64,000 nucleotides of DNA from Bacillus sp. V2I10 (GTDB lineage Bacteria; Bacillota; Bacilli; Bacillales; Bacillaceae). Positions 1-7,117 of this stretch are shown one piece after another (the first letter of the stretch is position 1; each line of letters starts with the position of its first letter). The notes beneath the pieces were generated by a model. The model was not told the origin of the DNA, made no database searches, and saw nothing but the letters and a program-made list of their open reading frames with translations. Both the position numbers and the translations under genes were made by a program. The stretch is from assembly GCF_030817055.1 (NCBI RefSeq), contig NZ_JAUSYV010000001.1, positions 4,364,001 to 4,428,000 of the forward strand, read 5' to 3'.

Positions 1-1
1 T

Positions 2-439
2 CTTACCCTTAATTTCTTTTCCTGCAAATTGTTTTTTTCCTGCTTCCACAAGCTTTGGAACTTGTTCCCCTTTACCTTCTAAGGTCTTTGTCCATGAAAC
101 ACCGGCAAAAAGGTTTCGTGATGAAGCCATTAATGAGGTTAAAACCATCTCTTTTACAGCATTAGCATTTGCACCAGGGGTATTAAAAACCACTATTCCT
201 TGCTCTGTACATTTGTCGACAGGAATATTATTGACACCTGCCCCGGCCCGTGCGATTGCTTTTAAATTATTACCGAATTCCATTGAATGCATATTGAAGC
301 TGCGAACAATAATCGCATCAGGATTTTCACAGTCATTATCGACCGTAAAGGTATCCTTATGAAATACATTTAAACCTCCTTCTGCAATATTATTTAATGT
401 TTTAATTTTTTTCACTTTGTCTAATGTTATTAGGCTCAT
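2..439 (-). CDS. serA: D-3-phosphoglycerate dehydrogenase, N-terminal part (cut by window edge)
   Basis: The first 146 codons are present and the rest lies beyond the left edge. The protein would oxidise 3-phosphoglycerate to 3-phosphohydroxypyruvate, the first step of serine synthesis and so a feeder of glycine and one-carbon units. The visible part reads as the substrate/regulatory half of a D-2-hydroxyacid dehydrogenase: a DAIIVRS strand, then LKAIARAGAGVNNIPVD and FNTPGANANAVKEM, which are hallmark segments of the SerA family. The start ATG at 439 follows a GGAG ribosome site about six bases upstream. The gene lies behind a ZTP riboswitch and its terminator (479-578), so ZTP/AICAR level probably sets transcription. 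The family is secure; which other serine genes follow cannot be seen. Confidence 0.9.
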   Translation of the reverse strand, partial: MSLITLDKVKKIKTLNNIAEGGLNVFHKDTFTVDNDCENPDAIIVRSFNMHSMEFGNNLKAIARAGAGVNNIPVDKCTEQGIVVFNTPGANANAVKEMVLTSLMASSRNLFAGVSWTKTLEGKGEQVPKLVEAGKKQFAGKEIKGK

Positions 440-478
440 TTTTTTTCTCCTTTTTTTATTATAATTTTTCTAATAAAC

Positions 479-510
479 AAAAAGAGGTAAGGGATACATC
501 CCTTACCTCT
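479..510 (-). terminator. Intrinsic terminator of the ZTP riboswitch expression platform
   Basis: A perfect 12-bp stem (483-494 with 499-510, arm AGAGGTAAGGGA) with a 4-nt loop is followed on the minus strand by TTTTTG. It begins at the last base of the riboswitch 3' motif and ends 40 bases before the serA start, so it is placed to stop transcription when the aptamer is empty. Confidence 0.85.
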
Positions 511-578
511 GCCCAGGCGAACGGCTACGACACTATGTGCTCCCTCGCGGTTATCCGCGTTTCGCCAGTTACACATAG
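510..578 (-). promoter_or_regulatory. ZTP (pfl) riboswitch aptamer
   Basis: On the minus strand a closing helix CTATGTG/CACATAG (572-578 with 533-539) encloses AACTGGCGAAACG, a small GCGG/CCGC hairpin and GAGGGAGCAC. It is followed by GTTCGCCTGGGCA (510-522). The TGGCGAA and TTCGCC segments can pair as the pseudoknot typical of pfl/ZTP aptamers, and the order of conserved blocks matches that class as I recall it. ZTP riboswitches turn on purine and one-carbon genes when 10-formyl-THF is short. Here the target is serA, which supplies serine and glycine for one-carbon units. Confidence 0.85.
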
Positions 579-661
579 TCTTTTCATTTCTTCCATTCTA
601 TCAATTTCTTTACCAGCCTTCAACAAAAAAATGTTCTTATTTAGATTTTCTTACTAATAGA

Positions 662-712
662 AACCTCATTTACTTATGATACGGTTCACCGTGATGTGTC
701 TAAATGAGTTTT
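662..712. repeat. Hairpin carrying a 32-nt repeat shared with 3738-3769
   Basis: The 32 bases starting AAACCTCATTTACTTATGAT recur at 3738-3769. Here the copy is completed to a hairpin: CTCATTTA pairs with TAAATGAG, with an inner palindrome ACGGT-TC-ACCGT, and GTTTTTT follows on the plus strand. It could act as a terminator, but no upstream plus-strand gene is visible in the window. Confidence 0.6.
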
Positions 713-861
713 TTCAATCTTCCTTCGAGAATTTTTATGCGGTAGGTGTAGAAGGCTTATTGTCCTTCCTTACATCGATTAAGATCATATTGTCTTTCTC
801 CCCCTCATGTTAAGCATTCGTTAAACCTGAAAAAAATAATCGTTTGTGCCCTTGCATTTAT

Positions 862-876
862 TACGACATCGTAGTA
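862..876. promoter_or_regulatory. Probable MarR operator 1 (before marR)
   Basis: TACGACATCGTAGTA is an imperfect copy of the 18-bp palindrome at 1484-1501. It lies 37 bases upstream of the chosen marR start, fitting autoregulation. Confidence 0.6.
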
Positions 877-913
877 TTTTATGAATAGAAATCTAAATCT
901 AAAGGTGTGGGAC

Positions 914-1396
914 ATGGAACAATTGCTCGATCTTTTACTTAAAAACGGAATTAAACCCTTGAGCTACTTACCTAAAGCAGCTGAATTAGAAAAAAAAATT
1001 CCCCGCACAGATTTATCAGCCTTAGTCCTTTTACTACTGAGGGAACAGCTTACAATGTCAGAATTAGCTTCTGACTTAGGTGCACCGCTGAGTACAATAA
1101 CAAGTATGGCCAAACGCCTAGAAAAAAAGGGCTGGATTGAGAGAAAGAGCTCTCCCAATGATCAACGGGTTATTTTTGTGAGCTTAACTAAAGAAGGAAA
1201 AGAACTGGCTAAGCAGGCTAACGAGCTGATAGAGGAAGTGTTGAGACGAATCCAAGCTACTCTGACAGAGCAAGAATTAGAGCAATTTTTGTACCTTGTT
1301 ATTAAGGTAGTTAAATCTTTGCAATCATCTGAAGAGGGAACAAGTTCAGCAAAAGAAAAGAAGCCTCTTATTCGAAAAATCTCCATTGACGAGTAA
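914..1396 (+). CDS. MarR-family transcriptional regulator
   Basis: A 160-residue winged-helix repressor of MarR type. A helical N-terminus precedes the recognition region LTMSELASDLGAPLSTITSM, then the wing with RKSSPNDQRVIFVSLTKEG (the D-R-R/V wing motif of MarR) and a C-terminal dimerisation helix. I start at ATG 914 because AAAGGTG sits six bases upstream. The earlier in-frame ATG at 881 has no ribosome site and lies right after the operator. Matching palindromes lie before this gene and before the downstream ATPase gene, so the protein probably represses itself and the ArsA-like operon. The inducing ligand cannot be deduced. A 16-bp hairpin separates the two genes. Confidence 0.85.
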   Translation: MEQLLDLLLKNGIKPLSYLPKAAELEKKIPRTDLSALVLLLLREQLTMSELASDLGAPLSTITSMAKRLEKKGWIERKSSPNDQRVIFVSLTKEGKELAKQANELIEEVLRRIQATLTEQELEQFLYLVIKVVKSLQSSEEGTSSAKEKKPLIRKISIDE

Positions 1397-1430
1397 TACT
1401 AAATATCAAAGAGAAGTAAGATGAATAAAT

Positions 1431-1476
1431 ATAATAAAGATGAACATGTTATATGCACTTTGTTCATCTTTATTAT
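1431..1476 (+). terminator. Inverted repeat between marR and the ArsA-like gene
   Basis: A perfect 16-bp inverted repeat (ATAATAAAGATGAACA, 1431-1446, with 1461-1476) has a 14-nt loop and ends in an AT-rich tail. It probably ends the marR transcript; the short U tract makes its strength uncertain. Confidence 0.5.
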
Positions 1477-1483
1477 AACCAAA

Positions 1484-1501
1484 TACTACGATATCGTAGT
1501 A
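1484..1501. promoter_or_regulatory. Probable MarR operator 2 (perfect 18-bp palindrome)
   Basis: TACTACGATATCGTAGTA is a perfect palindrome 39 bases upstream of the ArsA-like start and shares its core with the site before marR. It is the best candidate for the MarR binding site controlling the ATPase operon. Confidence 0.65.
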
Positions 1502-1540
1502 AATATCAATGATAAATTAGAAAAATTTGAGGTGAAGAAC

Positions 1541-2743
1541 ATGAGAATTATAGTGTATACGGGAAAAGGTGGAGTAGGAAAAACAAGTATTGCCGCCGCA
1601 ACAGCTGTTCAATTGGCAAAGCAAGGACTACGGACGCTTGTCATGAGTACAGATGCAGCCCATAGCTTATCTGATTCCTTTGACCAGCCCTTAAGTGATC
1701 AACCTCTTCAACTTCATGAACGTTTATGGGGAGTCGAAGTAAATAGTTTACGAGAAACAGAACGTAACTGGGGAGCTGTCCAGCAATGGTTGGGTGGAAT
1801 AATGAAATGGGCTCAGCTAGAGGACATCGGTTCAGAGGAGATAATGATTTTTCCAGGCATGGAGGAACTATTTAGCCTGATGCAAATAAAAACTCATGCT
1901 CATAGCGGAGAATATGATGTCATCATTGTAGATTGTGCTCCTACAGGAGAAACTCTAAGGCTCTTAAGCTATCCCAATCTACTAAAGTGGTGGCTAGAAA
2001 AAATATTCCCTTTTGAACGTCGTCTCATTAAGGTCATCCGACCAGTTAGTAAAATGGTCATGGGTGGCATAGAATTGCCCAATGATGATGTGATGGACAG
2101 TATTGAACGTTTTGTTCGAGAATTAGAAGAGATGAATAAAATCCTCTTAGATGAAAAAGTAACCTCAGTAAGAATTGTCTTAAATCCTGAAAAAATGGTC
2201 ATTGCCGAATCGAGAAGAGCATTTACTTATTTAAATTTATTTGGCTTTAATACGGATGCCATTATCGTTAACCGGGTGATTCCAAAGGAGGCTAGAGAAG
2301 GATTTTTAGCCAATTGGCATCATATTCATGAACGCTATGATGAAGAGATTAAAGCCTGCTTTGCCCCCCTCCCTATTTATCGGATTCCTTTGATGCCTTC
2401 AGAGGTTTCAGGAAGGTTACAGCTGGAACGGCTTTCTACTGCAGGATTTGGAGAGACAGATATGTCCTGCATCTTATTTTCTGGCAGAACAGAGCAGGTT
2501 CGTAAAGAAGGAGGTCAATATATCTTAGAAATTCCCCTCCCTTTTGTAGGTAAAGATGAAGTAGAGCTTTCCCAAAAAGGAGAGGAGTTAATCGTTCAGA
2601 TTGGAGCCTATAGGAGAAAGCTAGTTTTACCCCGTATCCTTATAGGGAGATCTATTGAAAGTGCTCGCTTAGCCGACCATATATTAGCCCTTCGTTTTTC
2701 AGAAAGAATGACTCAGTTTCAAGAAGGAGAGGAGTTAAAATGA
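1541..2743 (+). CDS. ArsA/GET3-family ATPase with C-terminal HSP20-like domain
   Basis: A 400-residue single-unit ArsA-family ATPase of the SIMIBI class, which couples ATP binding to handling of metalloid or hydrophobic cargo. The deviant P-loop GKGGVGKTS lies at residues 9-17, switch I DAAHSLSDSF follows about 30 residues on, and DCAPTGETLRLL is the switch II region typical of ArsA. The last 80 residues form a beta-rich segment (EIPLPFVGKDEVELSQKG) resembling the HSP20-like domain of bacterial ArsA proteins. I start at ATG 1541 because GAGGTGAAGAAC lies just upstream; longer readings run through the operator and hairpin. No arsB, arsC or arsR is nearby, so arsenite export is not supported. 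It overlaps the next gene by 4 bases and is probably MarR-controlled. Confidence 0.85.
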   Translation: MRIIVYTGKGGVGKTSIAAATAVQLAKQGLRTLVMSTDAAHSLSDSFDQPLSDQPLQLHERLWGVEVNSLRETERNWGAVQQWLGGIMKWAQLEDIGSEEIMIFPGMEELFSLMQIKTHAHSGEYDVIIVDCAPTGETLRLLSYPNLLKWWLEKIFPFERRLIKVIRPVSKMVMGGIELPNDDVMDSIERFVRELEEMNKILLDEKVTSVRIVLNPEKMVIAESRRAFTYLNLFGFNTDAIIVNRVIPKEAREGFLANWHHIHERYDEEIKACFAPLPIYRIPLMPSEVSGRLQLERLSTAGFGETDMSCILFSGRTEQVRKEGGQYILEIPLPFVGKDEVELSQKGEELIVQIGAYRRKLVLPRILIGRSIESARLADHILALRFSERMTQFQEGEELK

Positions 2744-2985
2744 AAAGAGAAAAAAATCAGCATGTCTTACAAGCTATTTTAGAAGCTAAAGAGCTGCTCT
2801 TAGAAAGTATGATTCCGAAAGAGTCACAGATTCATTTTCGTCAGGCTAATAAAGAGATACTGATTGGGATCCGTGCATGGATTGATCATCACATTATGGA
2901 GATGGAGCATAGTGCTAAAACAGGAACATCTATGTCTTCCTCCAACCATCAAACCGTGCAAAAGATTAAGATATCTGATTATTAA
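2740..2985 (+). CDS. Small helical protein of the ArsA-like operon
   Basis: An 81-residue protein I do not recognise. It starts within the stop of the ATPase gene (ATGA overlap), so it is translationally coupled and probably made in step with it; GGAG lies eight bases before the ATG. The N-terminal 50 residues are predicted helical and charged (KREKNQHVLQAILEAKELL); the C-terminus is Ser/Thr/Asn-rich and ends KISDY. There is no signal peptide or membrane segment. Conservation of the overlap suggests a partner or regulator of the ATPase, which is inference only. Confidence 0.7.
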   Translation: MKREKNQHVLQAILEAKELLLESMIPKESQIHFRQANKEILIGIRAWIDHHIMEMEHSAKTGTSMSSSNHQTVQKIKISDY

Positions 2986-2997
2986 GGAGGACAAGAA

Positions 2998-3348
2998 ATG
3001 AATTGGAAAAAACAAAGTGGGATTTTACTTATTCTAACTTCTATTATTCATAATATTATCGGTATTATTATATTTTGGGAGCCTTTGGTTGACATTTTTC
3101 ATGCAGGTCTGTTTAACACTATTGCTTTTCACTATGATCGGGCTACAATTTTTTGGTTTCTATTTTCAGGAGTATTGATGTTTATCATCGGGCATTTGAT
3201 GCATTGGCTGGCAAATGATCTAGGAAGAGAACTGCCAAAGTTTCTCGGTTGGTATATGCTATGGATATCTATTGTGGGAGCCTTCTTTATGCCGATTTCA
3301 GGTTTTTGGCTACTCCTCCCCCAAGCCTTGATTATTCTTAAGAAATGA
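2998..3348 (+). CDS. DUF6463-type four-helix membrane protein
   Basis: A 116-residue hydrophobic protein with four predicted membrane helices (about residues 7-27, 48-68, 82-100 and 100-114). AAGGAGG lies five bases before ATG 2998, 12 bases after the previous stop, so it belongs to the ATPase operon. The layout and the segment SIIHNIIGII resemble the DUF6463 family as I recall it; no biochemical function is known. Its presence next to an ArsA/GET3-like ATPase raises the question of whether it is a membrane partner or a cargo. This is not shown by the sequence. Confidence 0.7.
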   Translation: MNWKKQSGILLILTSIIHNIIGIIIFWEPLVDIFHAGLFNTIAFHYDRATIFWFLFSGVLMFIIGHLMHWLANDLGRELPKFLGWYMLWISIVGAFFMPISGFWLLLPQALIILKK

Positions 3349-3479
3349 TCTATGACTTTATAAAAAAAGAACTGAGAGCAGAAATAGATATAGTTCGAGT
3401 AGATACAAATTTAGCTACCATTATAAATATATTGGCACAGAAAACTTTAATGGAATTTATGGCAAATTATTCACAGTAA
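3345..3479 (+). CDS. Possible 44-residue coupled ORF at the end of the ArsA-like operon
   Basis: ATG 3345 overlaps the TGA of the DUF6463 gene (ATGA), the same coupling as at 2740. The 44 codons read as an amphipathic helical peptide (MIYDFIKKELRAEIDIVRVD...). There is no separate ribosome site, so it would depend on coupling. It may be a real small protein, the head of a decayed gene or chance. I do not recognise it. Confidence 0.4.
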   Translation: MIYDFIKKELRAEIDIVRVDTNLATIINILAQKTLMEFMANYSQ

Positions 3480-3590
3480 AAGTATCTAATTCCTACACAA
3501 ATTGACTAATTACTTTTTCCACTCTAAACGCAGCCAAATGATTATTCACCCAAAACAAAAGAAAACCCTTCTAACTTTTAATTACCTATA

Positions 3591-3631
3591 TTTAGGTTAT
3601 GATTTGGTCTTTAACCGTATCATAACCTAAA
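3591..3631. repeat. 13-bp perfect inverted repeat
   Basis: TTTAGGTTATGAT (3591-3603) pairs with ATCATAACCTAAA (3619-3631) across 15 bases. Its inner part ACCGTATCATAA is the reverse complement of part of the 32-nt repeat at 3738-3769. It may be a terminator for the upstream operon or part of a small repeat. Confidence 0.45.
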
Positions 3632-3737
3632 TAAGTTCACCCCAGCATCTATAATTATTTTCCTCACTTCATATAAGTAAATAATTAAAGTGTTATTATT
3701 TAAATATCTTGCATCCCAGCACCTGTATACAATTAAA

Positions 3738-3769
3738 AAACCTCATTTACTTATGATACGGTTCACCGT
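3738..3769. repeat. Second copy of the 32-nt repeat
   Basis: Identical over 32 bases to 662-693, but without the completing downstream arm found there. It lies in a gene-free stretch. Confidence 0.6.
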
Positions 3770-3838
3770 ATTTAATTCTAAACTGGTAAGAGTTTGTTTA
3801 AAGAATCATTTAAAAAGAATTTATCACTTTCATATCTT

Positions 3839-3971
3839 CCATAATCTGGACCGATTGTTGAGCAGAACTCTTCAACTAAACTGTACTTCAATAAGAAGAG
3901 TCGACACTTTGTTAAGCAATCGCCCCCGATTGGGGAATATCATTTATGTTGTCTCATTGAAGAAAAGCACC
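3839..3971. repeat. Dispersed intergenic repeat, composite copy
   Basis: Contains the modules TCTGGACCGATTGTTGA, CTTCAACTAAACTG, CGCCCCCGATTG and CATTTATGTTGTCTCATTGA in tandem. The same modules recur at 12400, 25330, 40036, 47460, 48245 and elsewhere in this window. Confidence 0.65.
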
Positions 3972-3985
3972 GGTCAGTGTTATTT

Positions 3986-4285
3986 TCATTTTTCTTTAGT
4001 AAAATAGAAACCTGTTCCATTTTTTTGTGAAAAAAACCCTTGTTGAGATGAACTATTTTCCACCATATTTTGCTCTTCTACTGTTATATTTGTAGTAACA
4101 TCTTTTCCTTCAGCTACCATACCTTCTCTACGGTCTTGTTCCTCTCTAGTAACAAGTTTGTATGTATCTGTTTGTTTTGAAAAAACTTCTGCTGATGCTT
4201 CTATCTTTTGCAAGTCTTTCGCAAAACCGATTGATACTGCTAAAACTCCTGCAAAACCAAGGGTTAAAACAAATTTCCCTTTCAT
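3986..4285 (-). CDS. Small secreted protein, unknown function
   Basis: A 99-residue protein with a classical signal peptide (MKGKF, hydrophobic core VLTLGFAGVLAVSIGFA) and probable cleavage near residue 22-31. The mature part is short, charged and Thr/Glu-rich, with no cysteines and no family I recognise. A strong AGGAGG lies about eight bases upstream of ATG 4285. It is monocistronic, between repeats on one side and an IS remnant on the other. It is probably real given the ribosome site and signal peptide. The role is unknown. Confidence 0.65.
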   Translation of the reverse strand: MKGKFVLTLGFAGVLAVSIGFAKDLQKIEASAEVFSKQTDTYKLVTREEQDRREGMVAEGKDVTTNITVEEQNMVENSSSQQGFFSQKNGTGFYFTKEK

Positions 4286-4378
4286 ATAAAAACCTCCTAA
4301 TAATTTCTAGCTTGTACTAATAACATATTTTACCACAACTAAAACTATGTTACTTTAAAATTTATTTCTTCAACTAAA

Positions 4379-5034
4379 CTCCCTCTAAAGAAAGGAATAA
4401 CTCTGGATTTCTAGCTTTTTCTTAAGATTTCATCATGTTTTATTTTAATTAGACATCAAAGTTATGGATGTAAATTGAAAGTAAGGATATTTTTGGTATG
4501 TTAGAGAAAAAAGTTCTTAACGGCCTAACCACTCCTATCCAAAAAAGTGGTTACCTAGTAAAAGTATGGCTGCACTGGTGGATGTCCACATGTCTCATGG
4601 AGGTCAACCCTCCCATGTCTCACAGAGTCTTAGCTCCAAAATTCCTTCTTCCAACCTTTCCATGAGGTGGATGTCAGTGATGCTGCCCGACAGGATCAAC
4701 GTCCGCACTTTAATTGTTTTACTGACTAATCCGTGCTACAAATGTCTAAATAATAAACCTTATAAAACTTAATAAATAACAAACTAAATAAACCCTAAGC
4801 TGCTTTCAGTAAAGGAGCCATATGAGGAATATCCTTCAACATTCTATCTTCACTAAATTCACATTGTTTTGTACCTATCGTAAAAAGAATTCTTATCAGC
4901 TTATTACATATCGCTATCAGCGATTGCATTTTCTTTAGAGGATTATTTTTACGTGTTGTAAAATACTCATGTAAAGCTTTAAAAGCAGTGTTCTTAGCTA
5001 CCAAAGGCATCGCTACTCGGAAGAGGAGAGCCCT
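4379..5034 (-). mobile_element. IS110-family remnant, internally deleted copy (copy A)
   Basis: Nearly identical to the left part of the complete element at 48301-50123: about 415 bases of 3' non-coding region followed by the last 80 codons of the transposase. The left end follows CTTCAACTAAACT, a module of the dispersed repeat. Homology stops at GAGAGCCCT (5034), where the sequence continues TATTCTGG, itself the usual continuation of the repeat after GCCC (compare 7024-7035). The missing 1.1 kb therefore looks lost by recombination between GCCCT in the transposase and GCCCT in the target flank. Confidence 0.8.
4795..5034 (-). pseudogene. IS110-family transposase, C-terminal fragment
   Basis: It encodes the last 80 residues of the transposase at 48718-50004 (RVAMPLVAKNTAF to the final APLLKAA), almost unchanged. 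The catalytic DEDD half is missing and the reading frame runs into unrelated sequence upstream. It cannot be active. The copy keeps the conserved 3' non-coding region (4379-4794), including the putative guide hairpin at 4679-4697. Confidence 0.85.
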
Positions 5035-5229
5035 ATTCTGGTTATCGATAACGACCGCACCTGATGAAATTGTAAATCTATTTATCATATAATCATCACT
5101 ATGCCTAAATAATATATACTAAAGAAAAGCGTTATTTCCTATTATGATGTTAACAATTCAATTTAGCATGATGGGGATGTGGTGCTACCCCACTATAAGA
5201 ATAGAAGTAAAATAGTCACAAAAAAATGT

Positions 5230-5243
5230 TGACACCGTTTCCA
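5230..5243. promoter_or_regulatory. cre-like site upstream of glpT
   Basis: TGACACCGTTTCCA matches 12 of 14 positions of the CcpA consensus TGWAANCGNTNWCA, 160 bases before the glpT start. Catabolite repression of glpT is usual in bacilli; the match itself is moderate. Confidence 0.4.
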
Positions 5244-5402
5244 AAAAAGTTTAACTTTTATATACAAGTTAACTACGTGATGGAGATTCGGAGACTCACA
5301 CTACAAAGGTACTTTCCAAGTGGAAGTATGTCTGTTGAAGTGTGGGTCTTTTTCTGTATTCAATATCAATTTCTTGTTAACTTCAAAATAAAGGAGGACT
5401 AT

Positions 5403-6764
5403 ATGCTTAAACTATTTAAGTCTGCCCCACCAGTTGAAAGGTTACCTGAAGACAAGATTGATTCTGAGTATAAAAAGCTTAGATTTCAAGTTTTCATGGG
5501 GATTTTCATTGGTTATGCAGCATATTATTTACTTCGTAAGAACTTCTCTCTTGCGATGCCGTATTTAACTGAAAAAGGTTTCACAACAGGGGAATTAGGT
5601 CTAGTATTGTCTGCTATTTCGATTGCATACGGGATAAGTAAGTTTGTAATGGGAACCGTGTCGGACCGTAGTAATGCTCGGTATTTCTTAGTCACAGGGC
5701 TGATTTTATCTGCTATTATTAACTTATTTATGGGATTTTTCCCCTTCTTTACATCGTCCGTTGCGATTATGTTTGTCATGTTATTTTTAAACGGTTGGTT
5801 CCAAGGAATGGGATGGCCACCATCAGGTCGTACGCTTGTCCATTGGTTTAGTGTAAGTGAAAGAGGGGGTAAAACAGCAATTTGGAACGTCGCTCACAAT
5901 GTAGGTGGTGGCTTAATGGCACCACTAGCGATTGGTGGAATTTCAATTATTACGACATATTTTGGAGCAACCTATACAGGTTATGAAGGAGTATTTATAT
6001 TACCAGCTTTAGTTGCAATCTTAGGAGCAGTATTATCATTTATTTTAATGCGTGATACACCTCAATCAGTTGGCTTACCTCCCATTGAAGAGTATCGTAA
6101 TGATTACGCGAATAATTCTAAAAAAAGCTACGAAACTGAATTGACAACGAAAGAAATCCTTTTCAAACACGTATTAAATAACAAATGGGTTTGGGCCATT
6201 GCAATTGCGAATGTCTTCGTTTATTTCGTACGTTATGGTGTGCTTGACTGGGCACCAATATACTTAAGTGAAGAAAAGGGATTCAATATGAAAGAATCAG
6301 GTATTGCTTACTTTTTATATGAGTGGGCTGGTATTCCAGGTACACTTTTATGTGGCTATATATCCGATAAAGTTTTTAAAGGACGTCGTGGACCTGCCGG
6401 TGCTGTATTTATGGCGGGAGTATTAATCGCAGTTGTTGTTTATTGGTTAAACCCTGCAGGAAATCCAATGATAGATAATATTGCGTTAATCTCGATTGGG
6501 TTCTTAATTTATGGACCTGTCATGTTAATTGGTTTACAAGCCCTTGATCTTGTACCTAAAAAAGCTGCAGGTACTGCAGCTGGATTAACGGGTTTATTTG
6601 GTTATCTAGGTGGAGCAGTAATGGCTAATGCCTTACTTGGGTATGTTGTTCAATTTTCAAGTTGGAATGGAGGATTTATGTTATTAACGGGTTCTTGTGT
6701 TTTAGCAATTATCTTATTCGCAATCACTTGGAATATTCGAGGACAAGAAGTTATAAAACATTAA
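5403..6764 (+). CDS. glpT: Glycerol-3-phosphate:phosphate antiporter
   Basis: A 453-residue major facilitator of the organophosphate:phosphate antiporter family, importing sn-glycerol-3-phosphate in exchange for phosphate. The opening MLKLFKSAPPVERL and the segments GYAAYYLLRKNFSLAMPYL, YGISKFVMGTVSDR and NGWFQGMGWPPSGR match Bacillus GlpT closely; YYLLRKN carries the arginine used for phosphate binding in this family. Twelve membrane helices are expected and the length is typical. ATG 5403 is preceded by AAAGGAGGA; a longer in-frame reading to 5226 has no support. It is monocistronic with a GC-rich terminator at 6784. UhpT-type hexose phosphate transport is the alternative but fits less well. 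Confidence 0.88.
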   Translation: MLKLFKSAPPVERLPEDKIDSEYKKLRFQVFMGIFIGYAAYYLLRKNFSLAMPYLTEKGFTTGELGLVLSAISIAYGISKFVMGTVSDRSNARYFLVTGLILSAIINLFMGFFPFFTSSVAIMFVMLFLNGWFQGMGWPPSGRTLVHWFSVSERGGKTAIWNVAHNVGGGLMAPLAIGGISIITTYFGATYTGYEGVFILPALVAILGAVLSFILMRDTPQSVGLPPIEEYRNDYANNSKKSYETELTTKEILFKHVLNNKWVWAIAIANVFVYFVRYGVLDWAPIYLSEEKGFNMKESGIAYFLYEWAGIPGTLLCGYISDKVFKGRRGPAGAVFMAGVLIAVVVYWLNPAGNPMIDNIALISIGFLIYGPVMLIGLQALDLVPKKAAGTAAGLTGLFGYLGGAVMANALLGYVVQFSSWNGGFMLLTGSCVLAIILFAITWNIRGQEVIKH

Positions 6765-6783
6765 TTGGTTCTCTGTGAAATGT

Positions 6784-6815
6784 GGTGGTGGGAGATGTAT
6801 TCCACCACCTCTTTT
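6784..6815 (+). terminator. Terminator after glpT
   Basis: GGTGGTGG (6784-6791) pairs with CCACCACC (6802-6809) and is followed by TCTTTTG, 20 bases after the glpT stop. Confidence 0.75.
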
Positions 6816-7017
6816 GTGTAACTTCTTGAAATTTGTTCACAATAAAAGCCTAGCGTTTCAATTTTATTCAATAGAGTTTTTAAAAGGCATACTATCTGTT
6901 CTTTCCATTTTCATTACATCCAACATCATTAGTTATTTTAAGAATAGAATTGCAACAAACAACCATTCCGTTATGATTGAGGAAGTTACTAACAGGGAAA
7001 CCATAGCATCCAGCTAA

Positions 7018-7087
7018 CGAGGCGCCCTATTCTGGAATAACTCAGGTCGTTGAAACTGGTTCACACATATTGACCATTAGCACCTGA
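7018..7087. repeat. Dispersed intergenic repeat copy
   Basis: GCGCCCTATTCTGGAATAACTC followed by a CGTTGAAACTGGTTCACACA-type module and ATTGACCATTAGCACC. The same string of modules closes the repeat at 55265-55470. The rest of 6820-7117 holds no convincing gene. Confidence 0.6.
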
Positions 7088-7117
7088 TAGCTGAAAAACA
7101 ATATATTTCTTATAACA

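Noticed and set aside
424..657. 77-codon plus-strand ORF over the serA leader
   Set aside because: It runs antisense through the ZTP riboswitch and terminator and has no protein-like composition.
1541..2743. Arsenite-export operon
   Set aside because: The ATPase belongs to the ArsA family but arsR, arsB/acr3 and arsC are absent and the regulator is of MarR type.
3690..4007. 105-codon plus-strand ORF
   Set aside because: It is made almost wholly of dispersed repeat modules and the 32-nt repeat; no ribosome site.
4566..4772. 68-codon ORF, with a near copy at 48490-48690
   Set aside because: Both lie antisense in the conserved non-coding, hairpin-rich region of the IS110-family element; better explained as RNA structure.
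6775..7017. 80-codon ORF after glpT
   Set aside because: It starts inside the glpT terminator and has no ribosome site or recognisable domain.
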